Positions 1-6,937 of a stretch of DNA of 15,944 nt are shown here, piece after piece (the stretch's first letter is position 1; each line of letters opens with the position of its first letter). The position numbers and the translations under genes were made by a program. The notes beneath the pieces are model-generated. The model ran no database searches. It had not been told where the DNA came from and saw only the letters and a program-made list of their open reading frames with translations. The stretch is from CAZWVM01 sp964637705 (lineage in GTDB: Bacteria > UBA8481): NCBI GenBank assembly GCA_964637705.1, contig CAZWVM010000071.1, positions 1-15,944 on the forward strand, read 5' to 3'.

Positions 1-55
1 GAGCGGACGCTTCGGCGGGCGGGTGGTGAATGAACACCTATTCCGGGGATTCAGG

Positions 56-1480
56 TCACGCCGGTCCCGGATCCCGTTCGTCGCCCGGAGTGTCCCCTAG
101 CCCCAGCACCGCCGGAAGGCCCGTGAGGCGAACCAGGAGCACGTGAGGCGGCACCGCGTCCACGTCCTTCACTTCCTTGAAGAGCGGCACGAGAGTCGTG
201 GCGACGAGTCCGCGCAGGAGGGCCGACACCAGGAAGACGAGAGGCAGGGACGAGAGGAACGTCACCGTCCAGGGGCCGACGGTCAAGGTCGAAGGAAGAA
301 TCTCGGAGAGGTATCCGCCCGCGATCGTGCCTCCCGCGAAGACGAAGAACCCCACCACCACGTTGTAATAGGCGACGACCCGCGGCCGCTTCTCCCGGGA
401 GACCGCGTCGTAGATATAGTTCATCGAGCCGAGGTTCAATCCGCTCCAGGCCACGCCCGCGAGGAACTGCACGACGAGGACGCTGCCGAAGTCGCGCGCG
501 AGAGCCCAGAGCACCGGCAGCACCGGCATCAGGGCGCTGGAAGCCGCGATCACGGAGCGATTGCCGTGGCGGTCCCCCATCCGGCCCCACCAGGGCGCGA
601 AGAGAAACTGCGTGACGAAGACCATCGCCGTGCAGGCCGTGAACTGAGTGTAGCTGAACTTCAGCTCCCGGAGCATGTAGACGTTGAAGAAGGGCGAAGC
701 GACGCTCATCGAGAAGAGCATCCCGGCCATGAAGAACGTGAACTTCATGAAGTTGGAGCGCGGCGTCGCACGGACAAAGGCCCAGAAGGAGAAGAGCGTC
801 TCCTCCGAGGGAACGTAGGGCGGATCGTCGTGGAGATGAAGCAAGCGCGCGGAGAGGAGACGGGCGCTGGCGGCGACCGCGAAGAGAAGCGCGAACCCGG
901 TCCAGGCGCGGCCCGCTTGCTCGAATCCGTGCGCGATGCCGCCGGCGAGGAGCGTCGCGCCGCACATCGCGAAGACGACCCAGCGCGCGCGACGGCCGAA
1001 GTACGCGCCGCGGGTCGACTCGGGCACGAGGTCCCCCATCAGGCTCGTCCAGGCCGGGACGAGCCCCTGGCCGGTCACCACGTACATGGCTCCGAAGAAG
1101 AGGATCGAGGGAACGGCCATGCCGGGGTAGAGACGGGCCAGGGCGTAGAAACCGACGAGCGTCGCGGCCTGTGCGGCGGCCATGACCGCGAGATGCCCGC
1201 GACGGACTCCCCTCTCGCCGGCCCGCGCACGGCGCTCGATCAGCCGCGCGAAGAGGATCTGGGCCAGGGCCCCGAGAAAGGTCGGGAAGGTCGCCAGCGC
1301 CGCGAGCACAAGGTTTCCGGAACCCAGAAAGAGCGCAAAGGGCGCCATGTACAGTTCGCCAAAACCGAACATCACAGACCAGAGCATGCCCTCGCGAACG
1401 GAGAGCGACAGCATGGCCCCCGTCCGGGCGGCGAGCTCGTCCTGCGCGGGCGGTTTCGAATCGGTTCCGGATGCGGTCAT
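56..1480 (-). CDS. MFS-family transporter
   Basis: A 474-residue polytopic inner-membrane protein of the major facilitator superfamily. It has about a dozen hydrophobic segments spread over residues 30-430. The loop at residues 149-164 (GDLVPESTRGAYFGRR) is the acidic/RG loop common in MFS proteins, and WWGRMGDRHGNRS at 297-309 is a motif-A-like loop at the start of the second half. The frame stays open upstream to 1621, but the extra residues are basic and unlike a membrane-protein N-terminus, so I start at the ATG at 1480, 9 bases after a TATCAT hexamer. No Shine-Dalgarno sequence is visible. The substrate cannot be read from sequence. The nearby GH31 glycosidase and sugar-binding-like lipoprotein make an oligosaccharide or sugar plausible, which is inference only. 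Confidence 0.85.
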   Translation of the reverse strand: MTASGTDSKPPAQDELAARTGAMLSLSVREGMLWSVMFGFGELYMAPFALFLGSGNLVLAALATFPTFLGALAQILFARLIERRARAGERGVRRGHLAVMAAAQAATLVGFYALARLYPGMAVPSILFFGAMYVVTGQGLVPAWTSLMGDLVPESTRGAYFGRRARWVVFAMCGATLLAGGIAHGFEQAGRAWTGFALLFAVAASARLLSARLLHLHDDPPYVPSEETLFSFWAFVRATPRSNFMKFTFFMAGMLFSMSVASPFFNVYMLRELKFSYTQFTACTAMVFVTQFLFAPWWGRMGDRHGNRSVIAASSALMPVLPVLWALARDFGSVLVVQFLAGVAWSGLNLGSMNYIYDAVSREKRPRVVAYYNVVVGFFVFAGGTIAGGYLSEILPSTLTVGPWTVTFLSSLPLVFLVSALLRGLVATTLVPLFKEVKDVDAVPPHVLLVRLTGLPAVLGLGDTPGDERDPGPA

Positions 1481-1489
1481 AAGTGGCGG

Positions 1490-1495
1490 ATGATA
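1490..1495 (-). promoter_or_regulatory. possible -10 box of the MFS gene
   Basis: TATCAT on the minus strand, 9 bases before the ATG. No good -35 hexamer is seen at the usual distance and there is no Shine-Dalgarno sequence, so the transcript would be leaderless or nearly so. Confidence 0.3.
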
Positions 1496-1614
1496 GCACC
1501 TTGCGGTTCGAACGCGAGTCGCATGGTGACTCACACGCGTGACGCCGTGCCGCAACACCCGGGGAATGAGCGGTTCACGGCGTAGGGATTCCCGCGTGAG
1601 AATCGAGTGGGGGG

Positions 1615-1644
1615 TTGACAATCTGCGGCCCGTGGAGAAATGAT
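1615..1644 (+). promoter_or_regulatory. possible promoter of the 1654 lipoprotein gene
   Basis: A perfect -35 hexamer TTGACA (1615-1620), an 18-base spacer and an AATGAT -10-like hexamer (1639-1644, 4 of 6 matches). The predicted transcript would start within a few bases of the ATG at 1654. The open frame can be extended to the TTG of this same TTGACA, but that reads through the promoter and is less likely. Confidence 0.45.
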
Positions 1645-1653
1645 GGAGTGATC

Positions 1654-2367
1654 ATGGGGGTCTTCATCCAGAACATTCGTCGAGTCGTTTTACCCGGAGT
1701 CTTGGCTGTCGGGTTTCTCTCATGCGGTTCACCGCCACCGCCCGCGCCCCCGCCCATTGTCGAAGCGGAAGTCTCGGAAGCCGTGTCGGTGGCCGAGGCC
1801 GGGGCGGCGGATGACGCGGCCTCTCTGCCCGCGGCGGTTCAGTCGCCGGAGCCATCCGCCCCCGGTTCCGCTCCCTCGTCGGGTTCATCGACGTTGGTCC
1901 GCCTGAACGAGAGCGTGGTCGACGACATGGAGATGACCGCCGGTTGGAGGCTCTACAAGGACCAGACCTCCATGATCCGCGTCGCCGCGGTCCCTGGTTA
2001 CCGCGGAAACGCCGTGAGGCTCGAATACGATTTCGCGCAGGGCAAGTGGCTCGGTATCTGGAAGTTCATCGGTGATGTCTCGAAGGCGCGCGGCATCCGC
2101 TTCACCTACCGTTGCGAAGGCGCGCGGAACACGATCGAGTACAAGATCGAGGACACGAAGAACACCTGTTACGGCCGCGCCCTCTCCACCGAGGTCCGGG
2201 GTTGGACGACGATCGAGATCCCCTTCACGCTGATGTCCTACTGGTGGGGCGACGACCCCAAGCTCGACCTGACGCGGGCGAAGGTCCACTTCGCGGTCGC
2301 CGTGCGCGCCGGAGACGAGGGCGGGAAGGGCACGATCTTCATCGACCAGGTGGAACTCCTCAGGTAG
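1654..2367 (+). CDS. probable lipoprotein with C-terminal carbohydrate-binding-like domain
   Basis: A 237-residue exported protein. Residues 8-23 form a hydrophobic signal segment ending in FLSC (Cys24). This is an imperfect lipobox, because Leu sits at -2 rather than -3. A low-complexity Pro/Ala/Ser/Glu linker covers about 26-80. Residues 88-237 look like a galactose-binding-fold beta sandwich of the CBM11/CIA30 kind: an opening DDMEMTAGWRLY strand, aromatic patches (KWLGIWKF, SYWWGDD) and a closing IFIDQVELLR strand. ATG 1654 is chosen because GGAG lies 5 bases upstream and because it begins the signal sequence. It diverges from the MFS gene and converges on GH31 with 10 bases between stops. 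A surface sugar-binding role is inferred; the domain assignment is fold-level resemblance only. Confidence 0.75.
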   Translation: MGVFIQNIRRVVLPGVLAVGFLSCGSPPPPAPPPIVEAEVSEAVSVAEAGAADDAASLPAAVQSPEPSAPGSAPSSGSSTLVRLNESVVDDMEMTAGWRLYKDQTSMIRVAAVPGYRGNAVRLEYDFAQGKWLGIWKFIGDVSKARGIRFTYRCEGARNTIEYKIEDTKNTCYGRALSTEVRGWTTIEIPFTLMSYWWGDDPKLDLTRAKVHFAVAVRAGDEGGKGTIFIDQVELLR

Positions 2368-2377
2368 GAACCCGGCG

Positions 2378-4618
2378 CTACCCCCTCGCGGAGGCGATCT
2401 CGATCCTCACCGTGATCCCGTCGTCGGCAAGAGGCGCCGTCACCTTCGCGAAGAGATGCCCCGACTCCAGTTCGCCGCAGAGAATCCGGTTCGTCACGCC
2501 GCAGGGAATCCGGCGGGCGTTCCTCTCCTTCACCCCCCGCCAGGCGAGCGCACGGGCCGGCCTCTCGCCCGGCTCGAGCCGCACGAGGATCGTGACCTTC
2601 CGCTTCCGGGGCCGACCGCGATAATCGCCGCGCGGCTTTCCGATCCTCACCTCGATCGCTCCGCCCCTCCTCCGCGCGCTCACGGTCGTCCGCGCGAAAC
2701 GTCCCTTCTCGCACTCGAGGCTCTCACCGTCGTCCTCGTAGAGCGTGAACGACGATTCCGATTCCGCCGGGAAGACGTCGAACTCGATCGCCCCGACCGG
2801 ACTCGTCCCGACGTTCCGGCCGACCGGCTGGCACGGGATGATCGCGCCCTCGCGTGCGAAGGTCGGGATCACCTCCAGGGGAATCGAGAGCACGTGATCG
2901 TGCGGGCCGAGGATCGAGGCCGGTCCCTCCAGCTCGTGCCACCGCCCCGGGGGCAGGTAGGCGCGCTTTCGGAAGACGCCTGTCGCGGCGTCGGCCGGGC
3001 CGTCGGCGGGCACGACGAGGATGTCGCGGCCCAGCAGGTACTGGCCCTTCTGGTTGAGGGCGGCGCCGTTGTTGTCGTTGTATTCGATGTAGAGCGGGCG
3101 GCAGATCGGAAGGCCCGACTCGTGCGCCTCGCGCGCCAGCGTGTAGAAGAAGGGCGCCAGCGCGGTGCGCATGCGAGCCTGCTTGCGGAAGATCGTCTCG
3201 ACCCGAGGACCGTACTTCCACGGCTCGCGGTCGCCGTGATCCGAGTGCGTCCGGAAGACCGGGGAGAGCGACCCGAACTGAAACCAGCGGATGTAGAGTT
3301 CCTCGTCGATCCGGCGGCCGAGGAATCCCCCGATGTCGTGCGACCAGTATACGCACCCGAGGTTGCCGCTGCGGGCCGTGAACGGGATCTGCTCCTTCAG
3401 CATTCCCCACTCCGAGAAGGTGTCGCCGGAGAATTGGACCGGGTAGCGGTGCGAACCGACACCGCCCCAGCGCGAAAGGATCATCCCCCTCTTCCCCGTC
3501 TTCTCGCGACTCAACTCGTAGTAGTGCCGGTTCAGCCAGCCCTGCGAATCGTTGCCGCCGTGAAGGATCCCGCCCATGGGATAGACGCCGAAGGAGGGCT
3601 TGCACCAGCCGTCGACCCACCAGAAGTCCATGCCTTCCTTGAAGAAGGGAGCGAGGAGCAGGTCCTTCCATGCCTGCACCGCCTCCTTGCGGGACCAGTC
3701 ACAGGCCCAGCTCCCCTGGTGCGGCAGGACCCCGAGACGCCGCGCGATCGAAGGAATGCGGCTGTCGCCGTCGGGCAGGTTGTCGTAGTGATCGTAGCCG
3801 GGGTGGTCGTTGAGGCTCGTCTTCAAACCCATCGCGTGCAGGGCCTTCAGCGCCCGGCGCGGATTCGGGAAGTATTTCTTGTTCCAGTCGTATCCGCCCC
3901 AGACCGCCTTCCGCCAGTCCGTGTCGATGATCATGACATCGAGGGGAATGCCGCGCTTCCGGTAGTCCCGCGCGAGCCCGAGGAATTCCTTCTCCGTGTA
4001 GGCGTAGTAGCGCGAGTACCAGAAACCGAAGGTCCAGCGCGGCACCATCGGGATCCTGCCGAAGACCGCGATGAAGTCCCTGAGCGCCTGCTTGAAGTCG
4101 TTCCCGTAGGCGAAGAAGTAGCCGTCCGACTGGACGAAGTGATGTCGCGCCTCGGGCCAGCCCGCCCTCGCGTTCCAGTACACGCGACCCTCGTCGGCGA
4201 GGTAATGCCCGCCGTCGGTCGAGAGGATGCCCTCGACCGGGTATCGCTCCGGGCCGCCGCAATGCGTCCAGTAGTCGAGCGACCTCACGACCGACCCGAG
4301 GTTGCCCCTGTCTCTCTTCCCCGGGACCCAGACCTGCTCCTCGTTCCAGTGGTCGCGGTGCGTGATGGACAGGTTCCCGGGATGGAAGGGACGGCCGTCG
4401 TCGCGGTAGGCGAGCGTGAAGCGCTCCGTGCGGATCGAGAGGCTCTTCGCCGTCCGGGCCGCCTCGGCCGCGACCGGCCGCGCGGGCTTCGGGCCGGCCA
4501 GGATCGAGGGGTAGGGCGAGAAGCGCGCGTCGCGGGCATATTCGAGACGCACCAGGCCGGGGGCGTGGACGGTGAAGCGGGCGTTGCCGAGGACGAGCGG
4601 CGTTTGTGCGAGAGACAT
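2378..4618 (-). CDS. glycoside hydrolase family 31 alpha-glycosidase
   Basis: A 746-residue GH31 enzyme that would hydrolyse alpha-glucosidic or alpha-xylosidic bonds with retention. The N-terminal beta domain covers about 1-185. The TIM barrel covers about 190-500, with GFWYSRYY (198-205) and IDTDW (231-235). The likely nucleophile is Asp336 in DFWWVDGW, and the likely acid/base is Asp399 in SHRYPVQFSGDTFSEW, followed by YWSHDIGGF. C-terminal beta domains follow, including IPTFAREGAIIP near 584-595. The nucleophile motif is the DFWWxD type rather than the classical WxDMNE. ATG 4618 has GGAGGAA 6 bases upstream. There is no signal peptide, so a cytoplasmic enzyme is predicted. Family is secure; substrate (maltose-, isomaltose- or xyloside-like) is not resolvable. 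Confidence 0.93.
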   Translation of the reverse strand: MSLAQTPLVLGNARFTVHAPGLVRLEYARDARFSPYPSILAGPKPARPVAAEAARTAKSLSIRTERFTLAYRDDGRPFHPGNLSITHRDHWNEEQVWVPGKRDRGNLGSVVRSLDYWTHCGGPERYPVEGILSTDGGHYLADEGRVYWNARAGWPEARHHFVQSDGYFFAYGNDFKQALRDFIAVFGRIPMVPRWTFGFWYSRYYAYTEKEFLGLARDYRKRGIPLDVMIIDTDWRKAVWGGYDWNKKYFPNPRRALKALHAMGLKTSLNDHPGYDHYDNLPDGDSRIPSIARRLGVLPHQGSWACDWSRKEAVQAWKDLLLAPFFKEGMDFWWVDGWCKPSFGVYPMGGILHGGNDSQGWLNRHYYELSREKTGKRGMILSRWGGVGSHRYPVQFSGDTFSEWGMLKEQIPFTARSGNLGCVYWSHDIGGFLGRRIDEELYIRWFQFGSLSPVFRTHSDHGDREPWKYGPRVETIFRKQARMRTALAPFFYTLAREAHESGLPICRPLYIEYNDNNGAALNQKGQYLLGRDILVVPADGPADAATGVFRKRAYLPPGRWHELEGPASILGPHDHVLSIPLEVIPTFAREGAIIPCQPVGRNVGTSPVGAIEFDVFPAESESSFTLYEDDGESLECEKGRFARTTVSARRRGGAIEVRIGKPRGDYRGRPRKRKVTILVRLEPGERPARALAWRGVKERNARRIPCGVTNRILCGELESGHLFAKVTAPLADDGITVRIEIASARG

Positions 4619-4648
4619 GTCGGGTTCCTCCAGGGGAATTCGCCGGGG

Positions 4649-4677
4649 AGTCTACGGAGGCGGGAAGAGTCACGCAA
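4649..4677 (-). promoter_or_regulatory. possible promoter of the GH31 gene
   Basis: On the minus strand, TTGCGT (4672-4677), a 17-base spacer and TAGACT (4649-4654, 4 of 6 matches). This would leave a leader of about 24 bases carrying the strong GGAGGAA ribosome-binding site before the ATG at 4618. The -35 matches poorly. Confidence 0.3.
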
Positions 4678-4780
4678 CGGGGAATTAAAACGGGTTAGGA
4701 ATGGCCAAGGCCGGCCGGTCGGAGCCGGGAAGGGCACGGCGCGGGCGCAGATTCTTGGTGCCTCTCCCCGCGTCGTGAAC

Positions 4781-4786
4781 TAGAAT
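4781..4786 (+). promoter_or_regulatory. -10-like box at the head of the five-gene operon
   Basis: TAGAAT lies exactly 6 bases before the ATG at 4793, and the bases between hold no Shine-Dalgarno sequence. A start about 7 bases downstream of the box would fall on the ATG, giving a leaderless mRNA. The only -35-like hexamer, TTGGTG at 4755-4760, has a 20-base spacer, which is too long to be convincing. Confidence 0.4.
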
Positions 4787-4792
4787 CCGCCC

Positions 4793-5476
4793 ATGAAACG
4801 TCTTGCCGCCCTGCTCCTCCTGGCGCTCGCCGCCTGCACCCCCGCGCGCCAGACCACCCAGACCGTCTCCAACGTCGTCATGGGCCCGCCGACGATGGCG
4901 GCCCTGCCCTCCGTTCCCGAGGGAACCCCGACCGGGCAATTGTCCGGACGCGTCATCGAGAACGTGATGGTCGACGTGGCCCAGCCCCCGAACACCGACT
5001 ACGGCCTCGAGGACAACCCCATGACCGGCATCAAGGGCGAGCTGCATTCTCTCTTCAAGGGCATGGGCTACTCGGTCTACGTCTCCAACGGCGCCTACAG
5101 CGCGGACCCCGTCAACATGCACAACGTCCTCGCCTCCGACACCGCCGTCACGCTCCGCACCACCTCCCGCGCGACCGTCCCCGACGCGATCCTGCGGGTC
5201 GACTGGCGCGAGGACCGCTCGCGCAATCCCTTGAACAGCGTCAGTTCCTTCCTCGTCGGCGCCCGGTCCACGCTTCAGGCCCGCGCATCGCTCTGGGGAC
5301 CCGACGGGAAGCTCGTCTGGGCCGGCGACGTCTCCACGCCGGTCAAGCGCGCCAGCTTCGTGACCGGCGGTTCCGTGCGGAACCAGTTCCGCACCCCCGC
5401 GACCCGCGCCGGCGCGGAGATCGCGCGCCAGATCCACGAGAGCGTCAAGGGCTACTTCGTCTTCGCCCAGAGATAG
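4793..5476 (+). CDS. lipoprotein of unknown function
   Basis: A 227-residue protein with a textbook lipoprotein signal: MKRL, then a Leu/Ala-rich core and the lipobox LAAC with Cys15. The mature part is a soluble alpha/beta domain. Residues 49-60 (QLSGRVIENVMV), 132-137 (AILRVD) and 159-180 read as alternating beta strands around a helix at about 78-93 (MTGIKGELHSLFKGMG), and a helical segment ends the protein (206-219). I do not recognise a family; the layout recalls small periplasmic lipoproteins such as LpoB or CsgG-type domains, but no diagnostic motif supports that. It is the first gene of the operon, 15 bases before the deaminase, and probably faces the periplasm from the inner or outer membrane. 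Confidence 0.85.
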   Translation: MKRLAALLLLALAACTPARQTTQTVSNVVMGPPTMAALPSVPEGTPTGQLSGRVIENVMVDVAQPPNTDYGLEDNPMTGIKGELHSLFKGMGYSVYVSNGAYSADPVNMHNVLASDTAVTLRTTSRATVPDAILRVDWREDRSRNPLNSVSSFLVGARSTLQARASLWGPDGKLVWAGDVSTPVKRASFVTGGSVRNQFRTPATRAGAEIARQIHESVKGYFVFAQR

Positions 5477-5491
5477 GAGCCGGGCCGCACG

Positions 5492-5911
5492 GTGACTCGC
5501 CCCGACATCCACAACTACTTCATGAACATCGCGCGCGAGGTCGCCACGCGGTCGACCTGCCCCCGCAAGGCGGTCGGCGCCGTCATCGTCCGCGACCGCA
5601 ACATCCTCTCCACGGGCTACAACGGGTCCATGCCGGGCATGCCCCACTGCGACGAGGACGGTTGCGACATGGAGAACGACCACTGCGTCGCGACGGTGCA
5701 CGCGGAGGCGAACGCCATCGCCCAGGCCGCCAAGCACGGCACCGCCGTGAAGGACGCCGCGATCTACACCACCGCCTCCCCCTGCTGGCTCTGCTTCAAG
5801 CTGATCGTCAACGCCGGGATCCGCGAGATCTACTACCACGAGGAATACCACCTCGCGCCGCGCGTCCGGGCCGCCGCGAAGAAACTGAAGATACGGATGA
5901 AGAGGGCATGA
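5492..5911 (+). CDS. deoxycytidylate (dCMP) deaminase family protein
   Basis: A 139-residue zinc-dependent cytidine-deaminase-fold enzyme, predicted to convert dCMP to dUMP for dTTP synthesis in the cytoplasm. The zinc site is complete: His70 and the proton-shuttling Glu72 in VHAEANA, and Cys98 and Cys101 in SPCWLC. YNGSMPGMPHC (43-53) is the substrate-loop signature of ComEB-type dCMP deaminases, and STCPRKAVGAVIV (21-33) is also typical. GTG 5492 is preferred over the ATG at 5522 because it keeps the family's conserved N-terminal RPDIHNYFMNIA helix. AGGAG lies 12 bases upstream, overlapping the previous stop codon. Its stop overlaps the next start as ATGA. Length is normal. A cytidine-like substrate other than dCMP cannot be excluded. 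Confidence 0.92.
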   Translation: MTRPDIHNYFMNIAREVATRSTCPRKAVGAVIVRDRNILSTGYNGSMPGMPHCDEDGCDMENDHCVATVHAEANAIAQAAKHGTAVKDAAIYTTASPCWLCFKLIVNAGIREIYYHEEYHLAPRVRAAAKKLKIRMKRA

Positions 5912-6915
5912 GCGCCCTCGCCCGGTGCGTGTCCGTCTTCCTCGGGCTCGCCCTCCTTCACGGCCCCGTCTCCGCGCAGTCCCTGACGGCCCACGAGGGG
6001 GATGCCGGGCCGACACCGCGCATGTCCTCCGTCCATGCCCCCTGGCCCTCGACGTCCGCACCCGACGAGAGCCGCCGCGGCCCGGTCATCGCCCTCTACG
6101 AGATCTCCACGGCGCGCATCCGCTACGGCGAGTTCGCCCACCTGGCCTGGCGGGTCGAGAACGCCGCCCGGGTCCTCATCGAGAACCGCCCCGTTCCTCC
6201 CTTCGGCGACGTGCCCGTCGCACCGTCCTCGACGACGGAATACCGCCTGGTCGCCTACGGCGAGGGCATCAAGCGCGAGGCCGTGGTGAGGCTGGAGGTC
6301 GTGGCGCCGCCGCCCGTCCCGCGGATCGAGGCCGTGGTCGACCCGGCCGAGATCGTGCAGGGCGAATCGGCGCGGATCGGCTGGCTCTCGGAGAACGCGA
6401 CTTCCCTCACGCTCGACGGCCGCCCGGTGAACCAGAACGGCGTCATCGACGCCCAGCCGGCTGAATCGCGCGAGTATGTCTTCCGAGCCGAGGGCGAGGG
6501 AGGCGTCTCCTACTTCCGGCTCCCCCTGCGCGTACGGCCGGCGCCGCCCGTGCGGCCCGCTCTTCCACCCGCGCCCGCGCCGGTTCTCTTCGGCTTCGGC
6601 GAAAGCCGTCTCGACCGCTCCGCGCGCGCCCGGATCAGGTCGATCGCCTCCATGCTCGCCGACCGGACCGACCTCGTCCTGGTCGTCGTCGGACACGCCG
6701 ACAGTCGCGGAGCGAACGACCGCAACCGCGGCCTGGGCCTCAAGCGGGCCGAGGCCGTGCGCGACGAATTGGCGCGGCAGGGCGTGCACGCATCCCGCAT
6801 CGTCCTGGAGACGCGCGGTGAGGAAGAACCGGCCGCGCCGAACGAGAGGTCCAACGGGCGCGACAACCCCGAGGGTCGGCGGCTCAACCGCCGCGTGGAA
6901 TTCGTCTTCCGCTGA
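5908..6915 (+). CDS. OmpA-family protein with two Ig-like repeats
   Basis: A 335-residue exported protein. Residues 1-23 are a signal peptide ending VSA before Gln24. Two homologous Ig-like beta domains follow at about 59-131 and 139-209; each contains a WxxENA element, an xxRPV element, a TTEY/SREY strand and a closing GEG turn. A Pro/Ala linker (211-225) leads to a C-terminal OmpA peptidoglycan-binding domain (227-335), including GHADSRG (Asp265), LKRAEAVRDEL (Arg280) and NRRVEFVF. Asp265 and Arg280 match the positions that hold diaminopimelate in OmpA domains. There is no transmembrane beta barrel, so it is likely a periplasmic cell-wall-attached protein. It starts inside the deaminase stop (ATGA) with AAGAGGG just upstream, indicating translational coupling. 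Confidence 0.88.
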   Translation: MSALARCVSVFLGLALLHGPVSAQSLTAHEGDAGPTPRMSSVHAPWPSTSAPDESRRGPVIALYEISTARIRYGEFAHLAWRVENAARVLIENRPVPPFGDVPVAPSSTTEYRLVAYGEGIKREAVVRLEVVAPPPVPRIEAVVDPAEIVQGESARIGWLSENATSLTLDGRPVNQNGVIDAQPAESREYVFRAEGEGGVSYFRLPLRVRPAPPVRPALPPAPAPVLFGFGESRLDRSARARIRSIASMLADRTDLVLVVVGHADSRGANDRNRGLGLKRAEAVRDELARQGVHASRIVLETRGEEEPAAPNERSNGRDNPEGRRLNRRVEFVFR

Positions 6916-6937
6916 CACGCGGGAAGGGGGAAGGGTC

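Noticed and set aside
1..55. Left edge checked for a gene end or a terminator of the MFS gene
   Set aside because: No hairpin with a T-run and no supported coding frame is visible in these bases.
1615..1653. TTG start giving 13 extra residues on the 1654 lipoprotein
   Set aside because: The TTG is part of a TTGACA -35 box, and the extension would place polar residues before the signal peptide.
2456..4783. 775-codon open frame antisense to GH31
   Set aside because: Its product is low-complexity and Arg/Pro/Val-rich with no motif, while the opposite strand encodes an unmistakable GH31. It is a shadow of GC-rich third positions.
5662..5907. Upstream extension of the OmpA-like protein into the deaminase gene
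   Set aside because: The extra residues are an antisense-like Arg-rich read of the deaminase. ATG 5908 begins a clean signal peptide.
6476..6937. Upstream extension of the fusion gene into the OmpA gene
   Set aside because: The extra 154 codons are out of frame with the OmpA gene and read as Arg/Ser/Pro-rich shadow. The ATG at 6938 has a purine-rich ribosome-binding site and starts the hydrolase fold.
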